64,000 bases of DNA, taken from NCBI GenBank assembly GCA_032164245.1, contig JAVMKO010000001.1, forward strand, positions 75,141,892 to 75,205,891. The letters run 5' to 3'. Shown here in pieces: positions 10,817 to 23,100 of this stretch. Numbering within the stretch: position 1 is the first letter of the stretch; every line of letters begins with the position of its first letter. Under the pieces are notes generated by a model. That model saw only the letters and a program-made list of their open reading frames with translations, was not told the origin of the DNA and made no database searches. The stretch is from Sternotherus odoratus. Its lineage: Eukaryota; Chordata; Testudines; Kinosternidae. The position numbers were made by a program, and so were the translations under genes.

Positions 10817-11984
10817 GACTGGGCAAACCATATATCCTTTCTGCTTTGATTTCCCCACTGTGAAGTAAGGGCAGTGATACTGATCTGCATACTTCACAAG
10901 GCTGTTGTGAAGATTACTCACATAATGTGTGTAAAACATACCATGAAAAGCACTCTAGTGTTATATATTATTATGAAGAAGAGAAAAATGCCCTAAAATA
11001 AAACAAAATTGAGAAATAAGATTTCTTTCAGCCATGAACTTCCCAAGCTCAGGACTAAGACATATATATTACACAAGCAGAATAATTTATGGGCCTTTGA
11101 TTGTAAGCCTTTATGGGCAAGGATTGTCTTCCTGTGTGTGTCTGTGGACATTGTCTAGCACATTATTAGTGCTGCTGGAATACAAATGATAGCAATAAAT
11201 AAATCAAGGGTGGTTGATTTGAATTAAATTGCAGGGTCAGTGGGGAACTCTGCTCGTCAGGGAATTTCAATAGCCTATTAATGTCAGTGGGGCTCTGCAC
11301 TGGTCCAGAGGTCCACTAATGTGTAAGAATTTGCGAGATTCAAACCTTAGGCCCAAATCCTGCTAACACTTACACAGATTTTTAACATTACCTACACGAG
11401 AGTCCTCCTGATTTCAACACTGTTCTTGTGACTAAGTTAAACATATGGGTAAATGTTTACATGATTGGGCCTTACAAACTCATCAGCTTCTCCAACCCCA
11501 CAAAAAACTCATCTGCAGCAGTAAAATGCTGCCACCACTCAACATTACCAAGTCTTGTACTATGCAGCGATTTATTGAAAGATCTAGCTGCCGGAATGAT
11601 TTGATTATGTGAGAATCCATGTTTATTTTTTTTAAAGTAAATTTCTAGCCTCATGGTTGTGAAAAAACCTGGAAAGTGTGAACCATAACGCTCAAAAAAC
11701 CAGAAGGCAAATACAAAGAACCCCACATTTCCCATTATTTAAAGCACAATCTCATGAGTTTTGAACACTTGGATCTGGTGCTGATGGGGTGGGGGTGGGG
11801 GATTCTGCTGTCAGTTAGCATGATCCTGGTGGTCTCTCAGGACATTATGCCTGACATTTGATCATTGTCTCTCTGTATAGAGCAGAGATCAGCAGTTCTG
11901 CCTTTGCATCTTGTACAGCGCCAAGCCCGGTCTTGCACGGAGAAGCCCAGGAGAGTCCTAGTAGTTCTTGCCCCCCACTTCCCT
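10817..11984. other. Intergenic; an L2/MIR-type tail at about 11095-11215
   Basis: TTTGATTGTAAGCCTTTATG, then GGCAAGGATTGTCTTCC, then CAATAAATAAAT is the form of an L2/MIR 3' tail on +. The rest shows nothing recognisable. Confidence 0.4.
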
Positions 11985-12031
11985 ATCATAGAATCATAGA
12001 ATATTAGGGTTGGACGGGACCTCTGGAGGTC
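11985..12031 (-). mobile_element. CR1 LINE 3' end, left part of a copy split by a hAT element
   Basis: ATCATAGAATCATAGAAT is the complement of the CR1 octamer tail. It is followed by AGGGTTGGACGGGACCTC and GGAGGTCATCTAGTCC, typical of sauropsid CR1 read antisense. The copy continues at 13840 after the hAT insertion. Confidence 0.85.
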
Positions 12032-12039
12032 ATCTAGTC
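12032..12039. repeat. 8-bp target duplication ATCTAGTC, left
   Basis: Perfect match to 13840-13847 on the other side of the hAT element. Confidence 0.9.
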
Positions 12040-13839
12040 CAGTGGTTGCCAACCTTTCGGACCTCACGGACCACTAAACTCACAATTTTGAATCCCGCGG
12101 ACCACTAACATGAATTTTTTTAAAAAGGTACAAACATCTATAAAATAATCATAAAAATTCCATTTTATTAATATGAAATGCACTTGTTTAATTATAACAA
12201 AATTATTAAAGCTTGTTTAATTATAACAAAATTATTAGTGTGATATTTGTTGCTGCTTGTTTGAAATAAGTGTATGGATTCTTGGCTCCAATGACGTCAC
12301 TGCAACACGGAGAGCCGTTTGTATTTCAAGCCAACAGCGGTACTTGTTTTTGATTGCCGTCACAGATGAGAATGTCTTTTCACACAAATAGATTGTTGCA
12401 AATGGAATCAAAATTTTGATGGCTGTTTCACTCAGCACTGGGTACTCACTTTTTACGGAGAGCCAAAAATGATGTCTTGATGAGGACGAGTGGAATTTAG
12501 CTCAGAGACTGTTGTCGGACGATAGATCGATTAGGCTTTCTTTTTCTTTCATGCTCAAATTGCTATCTTCAATTTTTGCCCAAAATGGATCCAATACCCA
12601 CATATTGCCATGTCTGGGGTCCTCTTCCTTTGGGTAATAACAGCCAAAAGATTCTGTGAGCAACCATAAGTGCTGTCGAACAATGGTTATTACCTGTTGA
12701 CATCCTCCTCTTTCATATACTCATCAAGATTCGGGAACATTTGCAGATCTTCTTCAGCCAACCGCGTTTGCCACAGCAATATTTTCTTTTGAAATGCATC
12801 CATTTTACCTCGTAGTGTGAACACGTCCGTAAGCTATCCTTGCAAGGACATGTTTAGTTCGTTTAACAGTGAAAAAATATCTGCCAGGTATGCAAGCTTG
12901 GCTAGCCAATCATCGTCGGACAAGAGATCTTGGAATTTCAAATTATTTTGCTGCTGGAAGAATAACTTGACTTCTTGGCGCAGGTTGAACAATCGGGTTA
13001 GTATTTTGCCCCTTGACAGCCATCTCTCCTCAGCGTGAAGAAGAAGATGAGTATATTGAGAGCCCATTTCTTCACAAAGTGTCTCAAATATTCGAGAATT
13101 GAGCGCTTTGTGCTGAATTTCATTTACAATTTTAATTACATCAGAGAGTACTTTGTGCAGTTCTGGAGACATTCTTTTCGCCGCAAGTTGCTCACGATGT
13201 ATAATACAATGAGTAAACAAAATGTCTGGGTGTCCAACATCTTTCACTTTTGTAACAACTCCTGAACGATGCCCAGTCATGCTTGCGGCACCATCTGTGC
13301 ATATCCCAACACATTTCTTCCATTCAATACCGTGTCTCAGGAAATAACCATTAAGTGCATTGAAAATCTCAGAGCCGGATGTTCTACCCGGCAAGTTGAG
13401 TGAACAGAGGAGTTCTTCCTTTAGCTCTCCTTGACACTCAAACCTCACAAAACAAAGGAGAACTGCCTTGTTAGTTATGTCTGTTGATTCGTCGAGTTGA
13501 ATTGAGTAAAACGTTGAATTTTTTCACCATTTCAATCACTTGATTTTCAATATCTTCGGCCATGTCTTCAATTCTGCGCTTCACAGTGTTAGCGGACTTA
13601 GGAATTATTTTCAGTTTCTGGACAGGCTGTTTCCCCAAAACCTCTTCACAGGCTTGTAACAAGCAAGGCTTAATTAATTCTTCTCCAATCGTATACGGCT
13701 TTCTAATTTTTGCGATTTGAAGTGCTATCAAATAAGAAGCCTTTACTAGGGACTTATCTTCCTAAAAATTGCAAATAATGTCCAAATTTCTCCAGGGGCC
13801 ACCAAAATTTTCTCGCGGACCACTGGTTGGCGACCGCTG
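12040..13839 (-). mobile_element. Decayed hAT transposon
   Basis: The termini are CAGTGGTTGCCAACC and (complement) CAGCGGTCGCCAACC. A perfect 8-bp duplication ATCTAGTC flanks the element. The target was a CR1 copy, whose sequence resumes exactly on the other side. Length 1.8 kb, shorter than an intact hAT, with a broken transposase on -. Confidence 0.92.
12235..13731 (-). pseudogene. hAT transposase (ZBED5/SCAND3-like), broken
   Basis: Three pieces in different frames: 13471-13731 (IALQIAKIRKPYTIGEELIK, the usual N-terminal part after a BED finger), 12834-13448 (VGICTDGAASMTGHRSGVV, the catalytic DG.A.M.G block, then HCIIHREQLAAK and ERWLSRGKILTRL), and 12235-12438 (ILIPFATIYLCEKTFSSVTAIKNKYR-type hATC dimerisation segment). 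The BED finger itself is not seen. At least two frameshifts separate the pieces. The domesticated relatives SCAND3 and ZBED5 share this organisation; here it is clearly a relic. Confidence 0.85.
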
Positions 13840-13900
13840 ATCTAGTCCAACCCTCTGCTCAAAGCAGGACCAATCCTTAAATAGAGGTTAAATAAAGGTT
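13840..13900 (-). mobile_element. CR1 LINE, right part of the split copy, with hAT target duplication 13840-13847
   Basis: ATCTAGTCCAACCCTCTGCT, then CAAAGCAGGACCAATCC, continues the CR1 3' region from 12031. The join restores a normal CR1 sequence once the hAT element and one ATCTAGTC are removed. Confidence 0.85.
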
Positions 13901-13989
13901 AAATAGAACCTTGACTTTAAAATAACAATGAACGAGAAATATAATAATAGCAACTACCAAGAGAAATGGGAACACGACCCTAGGGCTCC

Positions 13990-14116
13990 TGTGGCTGGCA
14001 GGGGTCTCTGCCCCGCCTCCCGTGTGCAGCATGAGCCCTGTGCGACCACCCGGCTGGAGAACTACACTTCCCAGCAAGCCGCGGGCCGTCGCGCATGCGC
14101 ACCGCGCGCTTTCAGC
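13990..14116 (+). promoter_or_regulatory. FAM234B: FAM234B CpG-rich promoter with ZNF143-like and NRF1-like sites
   Basis: GC- and CpG-rich sequence sits directly upstream of the start codon and continues into intron 1. ACTACACTTCCCAGCAAG at 14061-14078 resembles the ZNF143/SBS promoter element (ACTACAnTTCCCA). GCGCATGCGC at 14091-14100 is a palindromic NRF1-type site. No TATA box is visible, as expected for a broadly expressed gene. The transcription start is not determinable from sequence alone. Confidence 0.75.
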
Positions 14117-14153
14117 ATGGCCACGGTGCTGTCCCGCGCGCTGAAGCTGCCAG
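14117..14153 (+). CDS. FAM234B: FAM234B exon 1 (coding part)
   Basis: Encodes [12 protein letters not shown] plus the first base of a Gly codon, then a GTAGGG donor (phase 1). It sits in a CpG-rich block with the promoter motifs just upstream. The ATG is chosen because the twelve residues match the human N-terminus. Too short to stand out as an ORF; found by looking upstream of exon 2 for the missing start. Confidence 0.92.
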
Positions 14154-17100
14154 GTAGGGAGCGGGCTCCGCAGGGACCGGCCGAGGGGGGAGGGCGGGGC
14201 AGGAACAGCTCGGCGGGACCCTGCGCGCGCGGGGGGGGCGGCACCGACCCCCGTCTCCCTCGGGGGCCAAAAACATCCGGGTCTTTCTGCGGGGAGGGCG
14301 AGACCCCCCTCCCCCCGGGACATCCGGGTCCGGGCAGCTTGGGTGGGGGTCAGTGTCAGTGCCCCTGAGGAGGGGGTGTCACTGCTCGTGATGGGGGGGG
14401 GAGGAGACGGAGAGGAAAGGGGGGGTCACTGCTCCGGGGGGGGAGACGGAGAGGAAAGGGGGGGGGAGGGAGGAGAGGGAAGACGGTCACTGCCCTGGGG
14501 GGGGGGGGGGGGAGCAGGAGCAGAGTTGGAAACAGATGCTGGGGATGGTCCATTTCCTCGTCGGATGCCCCCGACGCTGCTTCTGTTGAATATCTGAGTC
14601 TCTCTGCACATGTCATGCACTCTTCTAGCGCTATAGTGTGAGATGGAGTAACAATACATGTCTGCGTGCTCTTTGCAATACTTTGCACTCCCTTTCCTAC
14701 AGCTCCTATGATTGGGGAACATATTTGATTTTGAACAGATTTAGAACAGTGTTTAAACTGCTACATTTTCAATACCCTTTGTGGCAAACTCATGCCGTGT
14801 GTAAATAAATAAATAAACGAAGGAGAATGAAAAAAAAGATAAAGAAATGTTTGTCTTTGTCTCATCCACTAGTATGTGTCATTCCTATAAATCAGGGGTC
14901 TCCAAACTTTTCAGCCCGAGGGCCGCATTAACTATCAAATAGCAGTTCGGGGGCCGACAACACATGAACACCTGTACACTACACATGAACACTACACATC
15001 AACCCCCCAACTGACCCACCCAGCCAGGTCTCTCCCCCCAAACCTCCTTTCCTCCAACCCCCAACTGACCCACCCAGCCAGGTCTCTCCCCCCCAAACCT
15101 CCTTTCCTCCAACCCCCAACTGACCCACCCAGCCAGGTCTCTCCCCCCCCAAACCTCCTTTCCTCCAACCCCCCCCCCCAACTGACCCACCCAGCCAGGT
15201 CTCCCCCCCCCCCCAAACCTCCTTTCCTCCAACCCCCCCCCAACTGACCCACCCAGCCAGGTCTCTCCCCCCCAAACCTCCTTTCCTCCACCCCCCCCCC
15301 AACTGACCCACCCAGCCAGGTCTCTCCCCCCAAAACCTCCTTTCCTCCAACCCCCCCCCCCACTGACCCACCCAGCCAGGTCTCTCCCCCCAAAACCTCC
15401 TTTCCTCCAACCCCCAACTGACCCACCCAGCCAGGTCTCTCCCCCCCAAACCACCTTTCCTCCAACCCCCCCCCCCCCCCCCAAATGACCCACCCAGCCA
15501 GGTCTCTCCCCCCCAAACCTCCTTTCCTCCAACCCCCCCCCAAATGACCCACCCAGCCAGGTCTCTCCCCCCAAAACCTCCTTTCCTCCAACCCCCAACT
15601 GACCCACCCAGCCAGGTCTCTCCCCCCAAAACCTCCTTTCCTCCAACCCCCAACTGACCCACCCAGCCAGGTCTCTCCCCCCCAAACCTCCTTTCCTCCA
15701 ACCCCCCCCCAAATGACCCACCCATCCAGGTCTCTCCCCCCAAACCTCCTTTCCTCCAACCCCCAACTGACCCACCCAGCCAGGTCTCTCCCCCCAAAAC
15801 CTCCTTTCCTCCAACCCCCAACTGACCCACCCAGCCAGGTCTCTCCCCCCCAAACCTCCTTTCCTCCAACCCCCAACTGACCCACCCAGGTCTCTCCCCC
15901 CCAAACCTCCTTTCCTCCAACCCCCCGCCCCCAACTGACCCGCTCAACCCGGTCTCTTCCCCCCCCCCCAAACTACTGACCCGCTCAACCCGGTGTCTTC
16001 CCCCCCCCCAACTGACCCGCTCAACCCGGTGTCTTCCCCCCCCCCAACTGACCCGCTCAACCCGGTGTCTTCCCCCCCCCCCAACTGACCCGCTCAACCC
16101 GGTGTCTTCCCCCCCCCCCCAACTGACCCGCTCAACCCGGTGTCTTCCCCCCCCCCCAACTGACCCGCTCAACCCGGTGTCTTCCCCCCCCCCCAACTGA
16201 CCCGCTCAACCCGGTGTCTTCCCCCCCCCCCAACTGACCCGCTCAACCCGGTGTCTTCCCCCCCCCCCAACTGACCCGCTCAACCCGGTGTCTTCCCCCC
16301 CCCCCAACTGACCCGCTCAACCCGGTGTCTTCCCCCCCCCCCCCAACTGACCCGCTCAACCCGGTGTCTTCCCCCCCCCCCAACTGACCCGCTCAACCCG
16401 GTGTCTTCCCCCCCCCCCCACTGACCCGCTCAACCCGGTGTCTTCCCCCCCCAACTGACCCGCTCAACCCGGTGTCTTCCCCCCCCCCCCAACTGACCCG
16501 CTCAACCCGGTGTCTCCCCCCCCCCCAACTGACCCGCTCAACCCGGTGTCTCCCCCCCCCCCAACTGACCCGCTCAACCCGGTGTCTTCCCCCCCCCCCA
16601 ACTGACCCGCTCAACCCGGTGTCTCCCCCCCCCCCAACTGACCCGCTCAACCCGGTGTCTTCCCCCCCCCCCAACTGACCCGCTCAACCCGGTGTCTTCC
16701 CCCCCCCCCCAACTGACCCGCTCAACCCGGTCTCTTCCCCCGCCCCCCAAACTGACCCGCTCAACCCGGTCTCTTCCCCCCCCCCCCCAAACTGACCCGC
16801 TCAACCCGGTCTCTTCCCCCCCCCCCAAACTGACCCGCTCAACCCGGTCTCTTCCCCCCCCCCCCAAACTGACCCGCTCAACCCGGTCTCTTCCCCCCCC
16901 CCCCCCAAACTGACCCGCTCAACCTGGTCTCTCCCCACAGACCGTTTCGCCGCCTGGCAGTGGGTGGCTCCTTGTTTCGCCGCCTGTAACTGGGTGGCGG
17001 TGCGGCGCGTCCCGGCCCCAGCTCTGAGCCGTCCCTGGCCGGCGGCGGCAGCGGAGCACGCGGCGCGTCCCGGCCCCGCGGCTGACGGCGGCCGCGGAGC

Positions 17101-20100
17101 ATGCGGCGCGTCCCAGCCGGCGGCGGCAGCGGAGCACGCGGTGCGTCCCGGCCGGCGGCGGCAGCGGAGCACGCGGCGCGTCCCGGCCCCGTGGCTGGTT
17201 CCCGACCCCTGCCGCGGGCCGGATGAGAGGGCCTCGCGGGCCGCATCTGGCCCGCGGGCCGTAGTTTGGAGACCCCTGCTATAAATAACCTACTCTTGGA
17301 AACCAGGCTCCAAATTAAATTTCTGTCTTTATGTTTATCTGGGTAAATATGAAAATCCTGCCAAATTTGTCTGTATAATTCCCAGTAATCTCTTTTATCA
17401 TTTGTATTAAAAATGAGAGAGAAGACATATCTACACCCTGGTAATAGGATATTCAGCAAAAGGGACTGTTAGTTTAGAGAAGCATGTATTTTCATAGACA
17501 TAGATACAGCCAACCTATACATTTCTGTAAGGACATTAAAAGGGAATTATGCTGAAAACATTTCCTGAATGTCTGTATTTTACTGTAGAATAGGCTGCCA
17601 AATTTTGCTAGAGAACGGGTGGAGTTAATACAGGTGGCAATATTAAACCAATGGGAATGTGCCCCGTCAACCTTCATGTCTATTGCTTGCACTCAGGAAA
17701 ACCGGAACAGAACTAGTACACCAGTGGCTGGGGCTCCTCCCTCCTGCTGGGTCTCACCAGCTTCTTAGTGCTCCCATAGCTTTGAAGTGGAACCCAGTAA
17801 GCAGTTGACATGGCCTTCTTCCACTGGCCCATGAGGACTGACCGTGGTGGCACCTATAAAGCCCCACCTTGAGCATTAATCAATCCAGGGCAAGGTCATC
17901 TATCAAACTGAAGCTGTGCTCTAGTGCTTTTTTCATTTACAAAACAATTTGTTTGATTAAAGAAGATGAACTGGTTATTCAAAGCTGTTTACTTGCGGCA
18001 AATAAAAATACAGAATGGGAGTTGTAAATATGTGAGCAAAGGGACATTTTGGCAACTACAAAGACCAACTTCTCCCTACATCTCTTGACATAACTAATAA
18101 TGTGTATCCACCTGCAACTGGGAGGCATTAATTTGGGTCCACAAACTAAACTATTTTTAGTTGAACCAAGGTATTTCAAGTGCAAAATAATACAAAAATA
18201 ATCCTTATATCTGTGCTCAAATTAATTTATACACTTAAGACCCTTTTTGTGTGAGTAACACATAGTCAAAATGTAGCTTTCAACAGCCATGAGAAGTCTG
18301 AACTGTTTTTCCTATAACTGTTTTTTCTTTCACTTTCATTAATTTTGCAAATATGTGCTATCTTATCTCTCTAAGGTTTAGATACATATATGCGGAGTGC
18401 CCAGGGAGGCATCAGCCAACTCCTAACAGCAAAGAACAGAAAACAAAGTATAGCACCAAAGAGGATTCAAAGAATATTGGAAGCAGATTCCTGTTTTTTA
18501 ATCATCAAGAAAAAAAATTACACAGTCTAAAGTTCAGGATTTTCTCTCTTCACTCTAAAACTTGTGTTAAAAAAGAGCACTGCTTTTGGCCAGGAGATAA
18601 GTGATAGTTTGGTATCTGTCAACCCGGCAAACCTTTAAACTTTTCATAATGTTGACGTAGTTTTAATACAGGCCTTAATGGATGCCTCACCTCCAATTTA
18701 TAATGACATGAATGGAGCACCCTTTCTCCCATGTGAGATCACACAGCAACCCTATGACAACCACAGCAGTAGCTTACATAGAAAAATAATATTAGGAAAG
18801 TAGGAGATTTTTAAAGGCACAATGGGCTGTTAGGTGCCCAGCTCCCATTGAAAATCAGCAAGAGTTGAGTTCCTAACTCCACCTTCTGCCTTTAAAAATA
18901 TCAGATACTAAGGGGGAGATTTTCAGTGTCTGGAAACAAAAAGCCCAATAGGATGTGATCAGTAATTTGGCCACAGACTACCTGCAATTGGTCCGTGGAC
19001 CACAATTTGGGAACTTCTGCTTTATATCATTGGAAAGCTGAAAACCCTTTTTTATAGCTGATATCACACGAGGTATGTAGGGATTTTCTGATCACTGATA
19101 AATCAGAATCAGACAGTGCTGGATATTCTTTAGAAGACCAGTCAGTTCCAAGCGCTGATCCAGGACCAGTGATCAGAAAGCAAATAGTTTGATTTCTGGA
19201 GAGCTTCTCATTAAATCATAGTTCCTTAAATGAGTGAATGCTTTGACTTATACATTTCTTAGTGCTATTTATGTCTCTCTGCTTAAAGTTCAATTGGGGA
19301 CTTAAATAGATGGTCTGAAAGCATGGCTCACCCACTAATTTTCACGCTTGTTTGGTCAACCAGTGGGCTTTGCATCTTTAAGTATGCTGAGTTGAAAATG
19401 TAGCTGCACAAATGATCTTGCCTGAATGTAAAACTCAGGCACATCTCTATGAAAATTTGGTCCAGCCCTTTGAGCGGCACTGACATGTCTGCTGAAAGAT
19501 TGTGACAATAAAATTAGAATTAGGGCTTTGACGTTGTAGAGAATCACATTTCATTGGCAATGGAAAATGTTGCCTTTCCCCTTTAGGTTGTCAATTTCAC
19601 ACTGGACTCTGGTCAAGGGAGATAGTAGATGGGTCAAAGGATTAAGAATATAATATGGAACTTTTAACCTATAAGTCACTGGTTCACTTTTTACCTAGGT
19701 CTGTAAGAGCTAAAATCCATTACTGCATCCACTAGCTTGTGTCAAATGAGTTGGGGATGTCAGACCAGTTCGTAGCAGGAAAGGTGTCCTCATCACAGAA
19801 CTTGCACCACAATTGGCATCTCTGTGGATGCTCCCAAGAAGGAGCTCATGGACTGATTTAGTTATGGAGTCTGAGCTCTTCTCTCATAATGATCTATGAT
19901 CTACTTCTAATGTAGTAGATTTATGCCTGTCCACACACAGACTTGCACCAAACTAAATCAGTTTTCATTCACACCTGTGGCCATTTGGGTGCAAGTCTGT
20001 GTACAGACCAGCTCTCACTTCCCAGTTCTGCATTGGCATCAGCATGGAGCCTCACTGACTGCCATGGAGCTCAGTGCATGGAAAGCAGTCTGCCCAGAGA

Positions 20101-23100
20101 GATCACAATGCAGAATATGAACATATATTTTCACAAATATAAATGTCTCTCTCCTGTTGTGCCGGCACACCATGCTTCCGCTGAGGCACTTAATTTTAGA
20201 GAATTCAGGGCTGATAAAAGGTTTCATGTTGTGCACTCCGGAGACCGAAATCTTTCGAGCAGTTACAACATTGGCAGTGTAAGCTTCCTCCATTCAATCA
20301 CCCCTGTCCTGGAAGGGTCACCTCTTTCAGCAACATCTAAATATGCACATACTCACACTGACCCTTGCCATTATAAGATTCAGGAGGTTGCAGATCCTTA
20401 CACACTCACACACTTAGGCAACTTCCCAGAAAGAGTACCGCATGTGTACAATTTAAGAACCACTTCACAGCCTTTTACAACTCCACTTACTCACAGGATA
20501 CCACCTCAACCTGCACTTTCACATAACCATCATTAAAGCATTAGAATCCCCTCATATTCCATTTCACTGCTGAGATCCTTTGTAATTAAAGCTCTGTGCC
20601 CTGCTACTGACAAAACCTACACAGTTCTGCATAGAAATGGTGCATAGTTCATCCTGAAGGTACACATGCACCTCTTCCTTTTCCTTTCTCACACACACAA
20701 GAGGGTACAAAACATGGAACTTCTCATATCACAGTCACTGCTGTGTCACACACCTCAAAGTCATCCACAGATCTTCACACACCTCAAAGTAATCCAGATC
20801 TCACAAACACACCTTTACTAAACAGCGCTAATTACTGCCTCCACCATTCAGTACAGCTACACCTGACATGCACGTTACTTGGAATGCATGCAGATAATAA
20901 ATGCTTAGACTGCTGCCATATCCCAACTTGCCACTGATAATACCCTTTGTAAGAAGAACCCTGTGCCCTGCTAATGACGGAATGTTCACAATTCTGCATT
21001 GAAATGGTGCATACTGGATCCTGAAGTTACATATGTAGCTCTTCCCTTTATTCTCACGCACATTGGAAGATGCAGAACATAGATTTCCTCGTATAACTGC
21101 AGGTCTGCCACACACCTCAAAGTAATTCACGTCCTCCTAGCACAATACACTTTTACCAAGCAGCCCCAACTACTGCCTCCACCATTTAGGGTAGGTACAC
21201 TGACTGCACTTTCAGTGTATGCAAATAATTCCGATTGGCTACTGTCATCTCCAAGGGAAAAGAGGGAAGATTACATGGACAACCTTTTTTGTCCTTTAAT
21301 AGTGTAAGATGGAATCCAGTGGGTGAACATGAGTGGGTTGTCAAAGGAAGTGAAGAGATTGTGCATTTCAGCAACTGTGAGGGTTTGCAGAGTAAAGGTA
21401 TGTGTGTTAACGGCATAATGGGACATTGTTGAAAAAGGGCAGGGTCACGGTTGCTTGGGCAACCTTAAAGCTGCATTTCCTGGGGTTTCAGAAATTTTGC
21501 TCAACTCAGCATTCTGCAAGGGGACAACAGCCTACCAAGCAGCCTTCACTCTCCCCTAAGGTACATGTTTGCCTTTGAATTTTCTAGTTTTCTGAGCAGG
21601 CAAAGGTATGCTGGTGATAGGAATTCGTAGTTGTTTAGGCAGTTGTACATATGTCCAGCAATTTGCATACTGAGTCAGCTTGCCTCCACGCACACACAAC
21701 AGCTGGGACCCACCAGGTCAGATCTCACCAGCCATGCCCCTGACCCATTCACTGCATTCTCCATTCCAACCTGGCACTCAATCCACTGCTGTACCCAGGA
21801 CCCCACCCCCTGAAGTCTTCACTCCCTGGTATAGGAATACTTCTACTGCTTTACTTCTTCCCCTTCTATAACTCAACTCACATGCGGTGCCTGTGGAATG
21901 ATATTCCTGGTCATGTTTCTGAGCGGTTGGAGGGTGGAGTTTGTGGCAGGACTGGAGAGTGAAATCACAGACAGTGTTTCTGTTCCAAGTTACTGACAGT
22001 TTTATGTTGGAGAGAAAGATCTTCTGACTCCTGTCCAATAAATGTATCCCATTGCCAAGAAACTGTGAGGTGTCAGAGTTTGTAATGTTTCTGTGTCATA
22101 CAGTACCCTTTTTCCAGACAGCTATGAACCCTTCAGTTTCCCAATTAATGTTATTCCAGCACTTATTCATAGCTTTCATATTATATATAGCAATTATTGA
22201 GATGCCCAGCCAAATCAGAGAAAACTATCATAGATCCTGGATATAAATCTCTGATGCACTTTAAATCTGCGCTCATACCACAAGTTCCGTCTGAGTGAAT
22301 CACCACAAAGTCTGGTAGATCATCTCTTAAATCGCCTGTTAGACACTGCAGCGATTCTTAAGTGGCCGGTTGTTAGAGAGGGCAAAGTATGGTGTCCCAG
22401 TGTAGGCCACTTCTCTCCACCCAATTCAGTCAGCAGTCCCCAGGTCCGCTTCTTGCTCTCCCACTGATTCATGCATTCTCATCCAGGAATCGTCCAGAAT
22501 CCGCACTTTGGCAGCACACCTATTTCTTTTCCCTCCACAGTCAAGGCATGGGCGCCGACTCCGTGGGTGCTCCAAGGCTTGAACACCCATGGAAAAAAAA
22601 TTAGTGGATGCTTCTACTGGTTGGAGCAATATGACTGATTTGGCTGCTCAAACTGCTAGAATCTTTCCAAACGGAAGAATTTAAGGTGGCTGCTGCAATG
22701 TTAACTCTGCTGTGTAGCACAGTCTGCATATTTTATACATTTAACAACATGACAGTTGCATACTAAGCTGTGCATTTAAAGAGAGAAACAGAAATAGGAA
22801 AAATTACTTCTGAGCAGTATGGATGAATTAACATGACATGAGAATGTAAAGCTTTATGATTTCTCTTCTTTAGATTTCTCTCCCATTCATCATAGTATTG
22901 GTGGAGAATACAATTCTCATTGTTGCAGTTACCATGTATATATTATTTATGTCAGGGGTGGGCAAACTATGGCCCGTGGGACACATCTGGCCCGCAGGCT
23001 TCTCCTAACCAGCCTCTGAGCTCCCTGCTGGGGAGGCTGCTCTGGCCCCTCCCCTACTGTCCCCCCTACCCCACAGCCTCAGTGTGTTGCGCGAGCAGGG

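Larger units (their letters stand above)
14893..17278. mobile_element. hAT-like non-autonomous element filled with minisatellites
   Basis: Termini are CAGGGGTCTCCAAACTTTTC and (complement) CAGGGGTCTCCAAACTACGG. An exact 8-bp duplication CTATAAAT flanks it (14885-14892, 17279-17286). The subterminal sequences are GGGCCGC-rich, typical of this family. Its 2.4 kb consist almost wholly of tandem repeats. It lies in FAM234B intron 1, 0.74 kb after exon 1. Confidence 0.92.
17287..22952. other. FAM234B intron 1, middle part
   Basis: No exon is seen. A hAT right-end remnant lies at about 18957-19019 (GTCCGTGGACCACAATTTGG, then GAACTTCTG). A small inverted-repeat MITE is at 19927-20008 and an old duplicated unit at 20577-21200. 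The 197-codon open frame at 19943-20536 is unsupported. Confidence 0.5.

Noticed and set aside
1..13980. Search for HEBP1 exon 1, the neighbour expected left of FAM234B
   Set aside because: No segment resembling the HEBP1 N-terminus was found on the minus strand; it probably lies outside the window.
14979..16196. A 405-codon open frame on the minus strand, with overlapping frames of about 300 codons
   Set aside because: It is a translation of the C-rich minisatellites ([18 protein letters not shown] repeats) with no gene signal around it.
19943..20536. A 197-codon open frame on + in FAM234B intron 1
   Set aside because: It overlaps a short inverted-repeat MITE, has no recognisable domain and no splice context; I regard it as chance.
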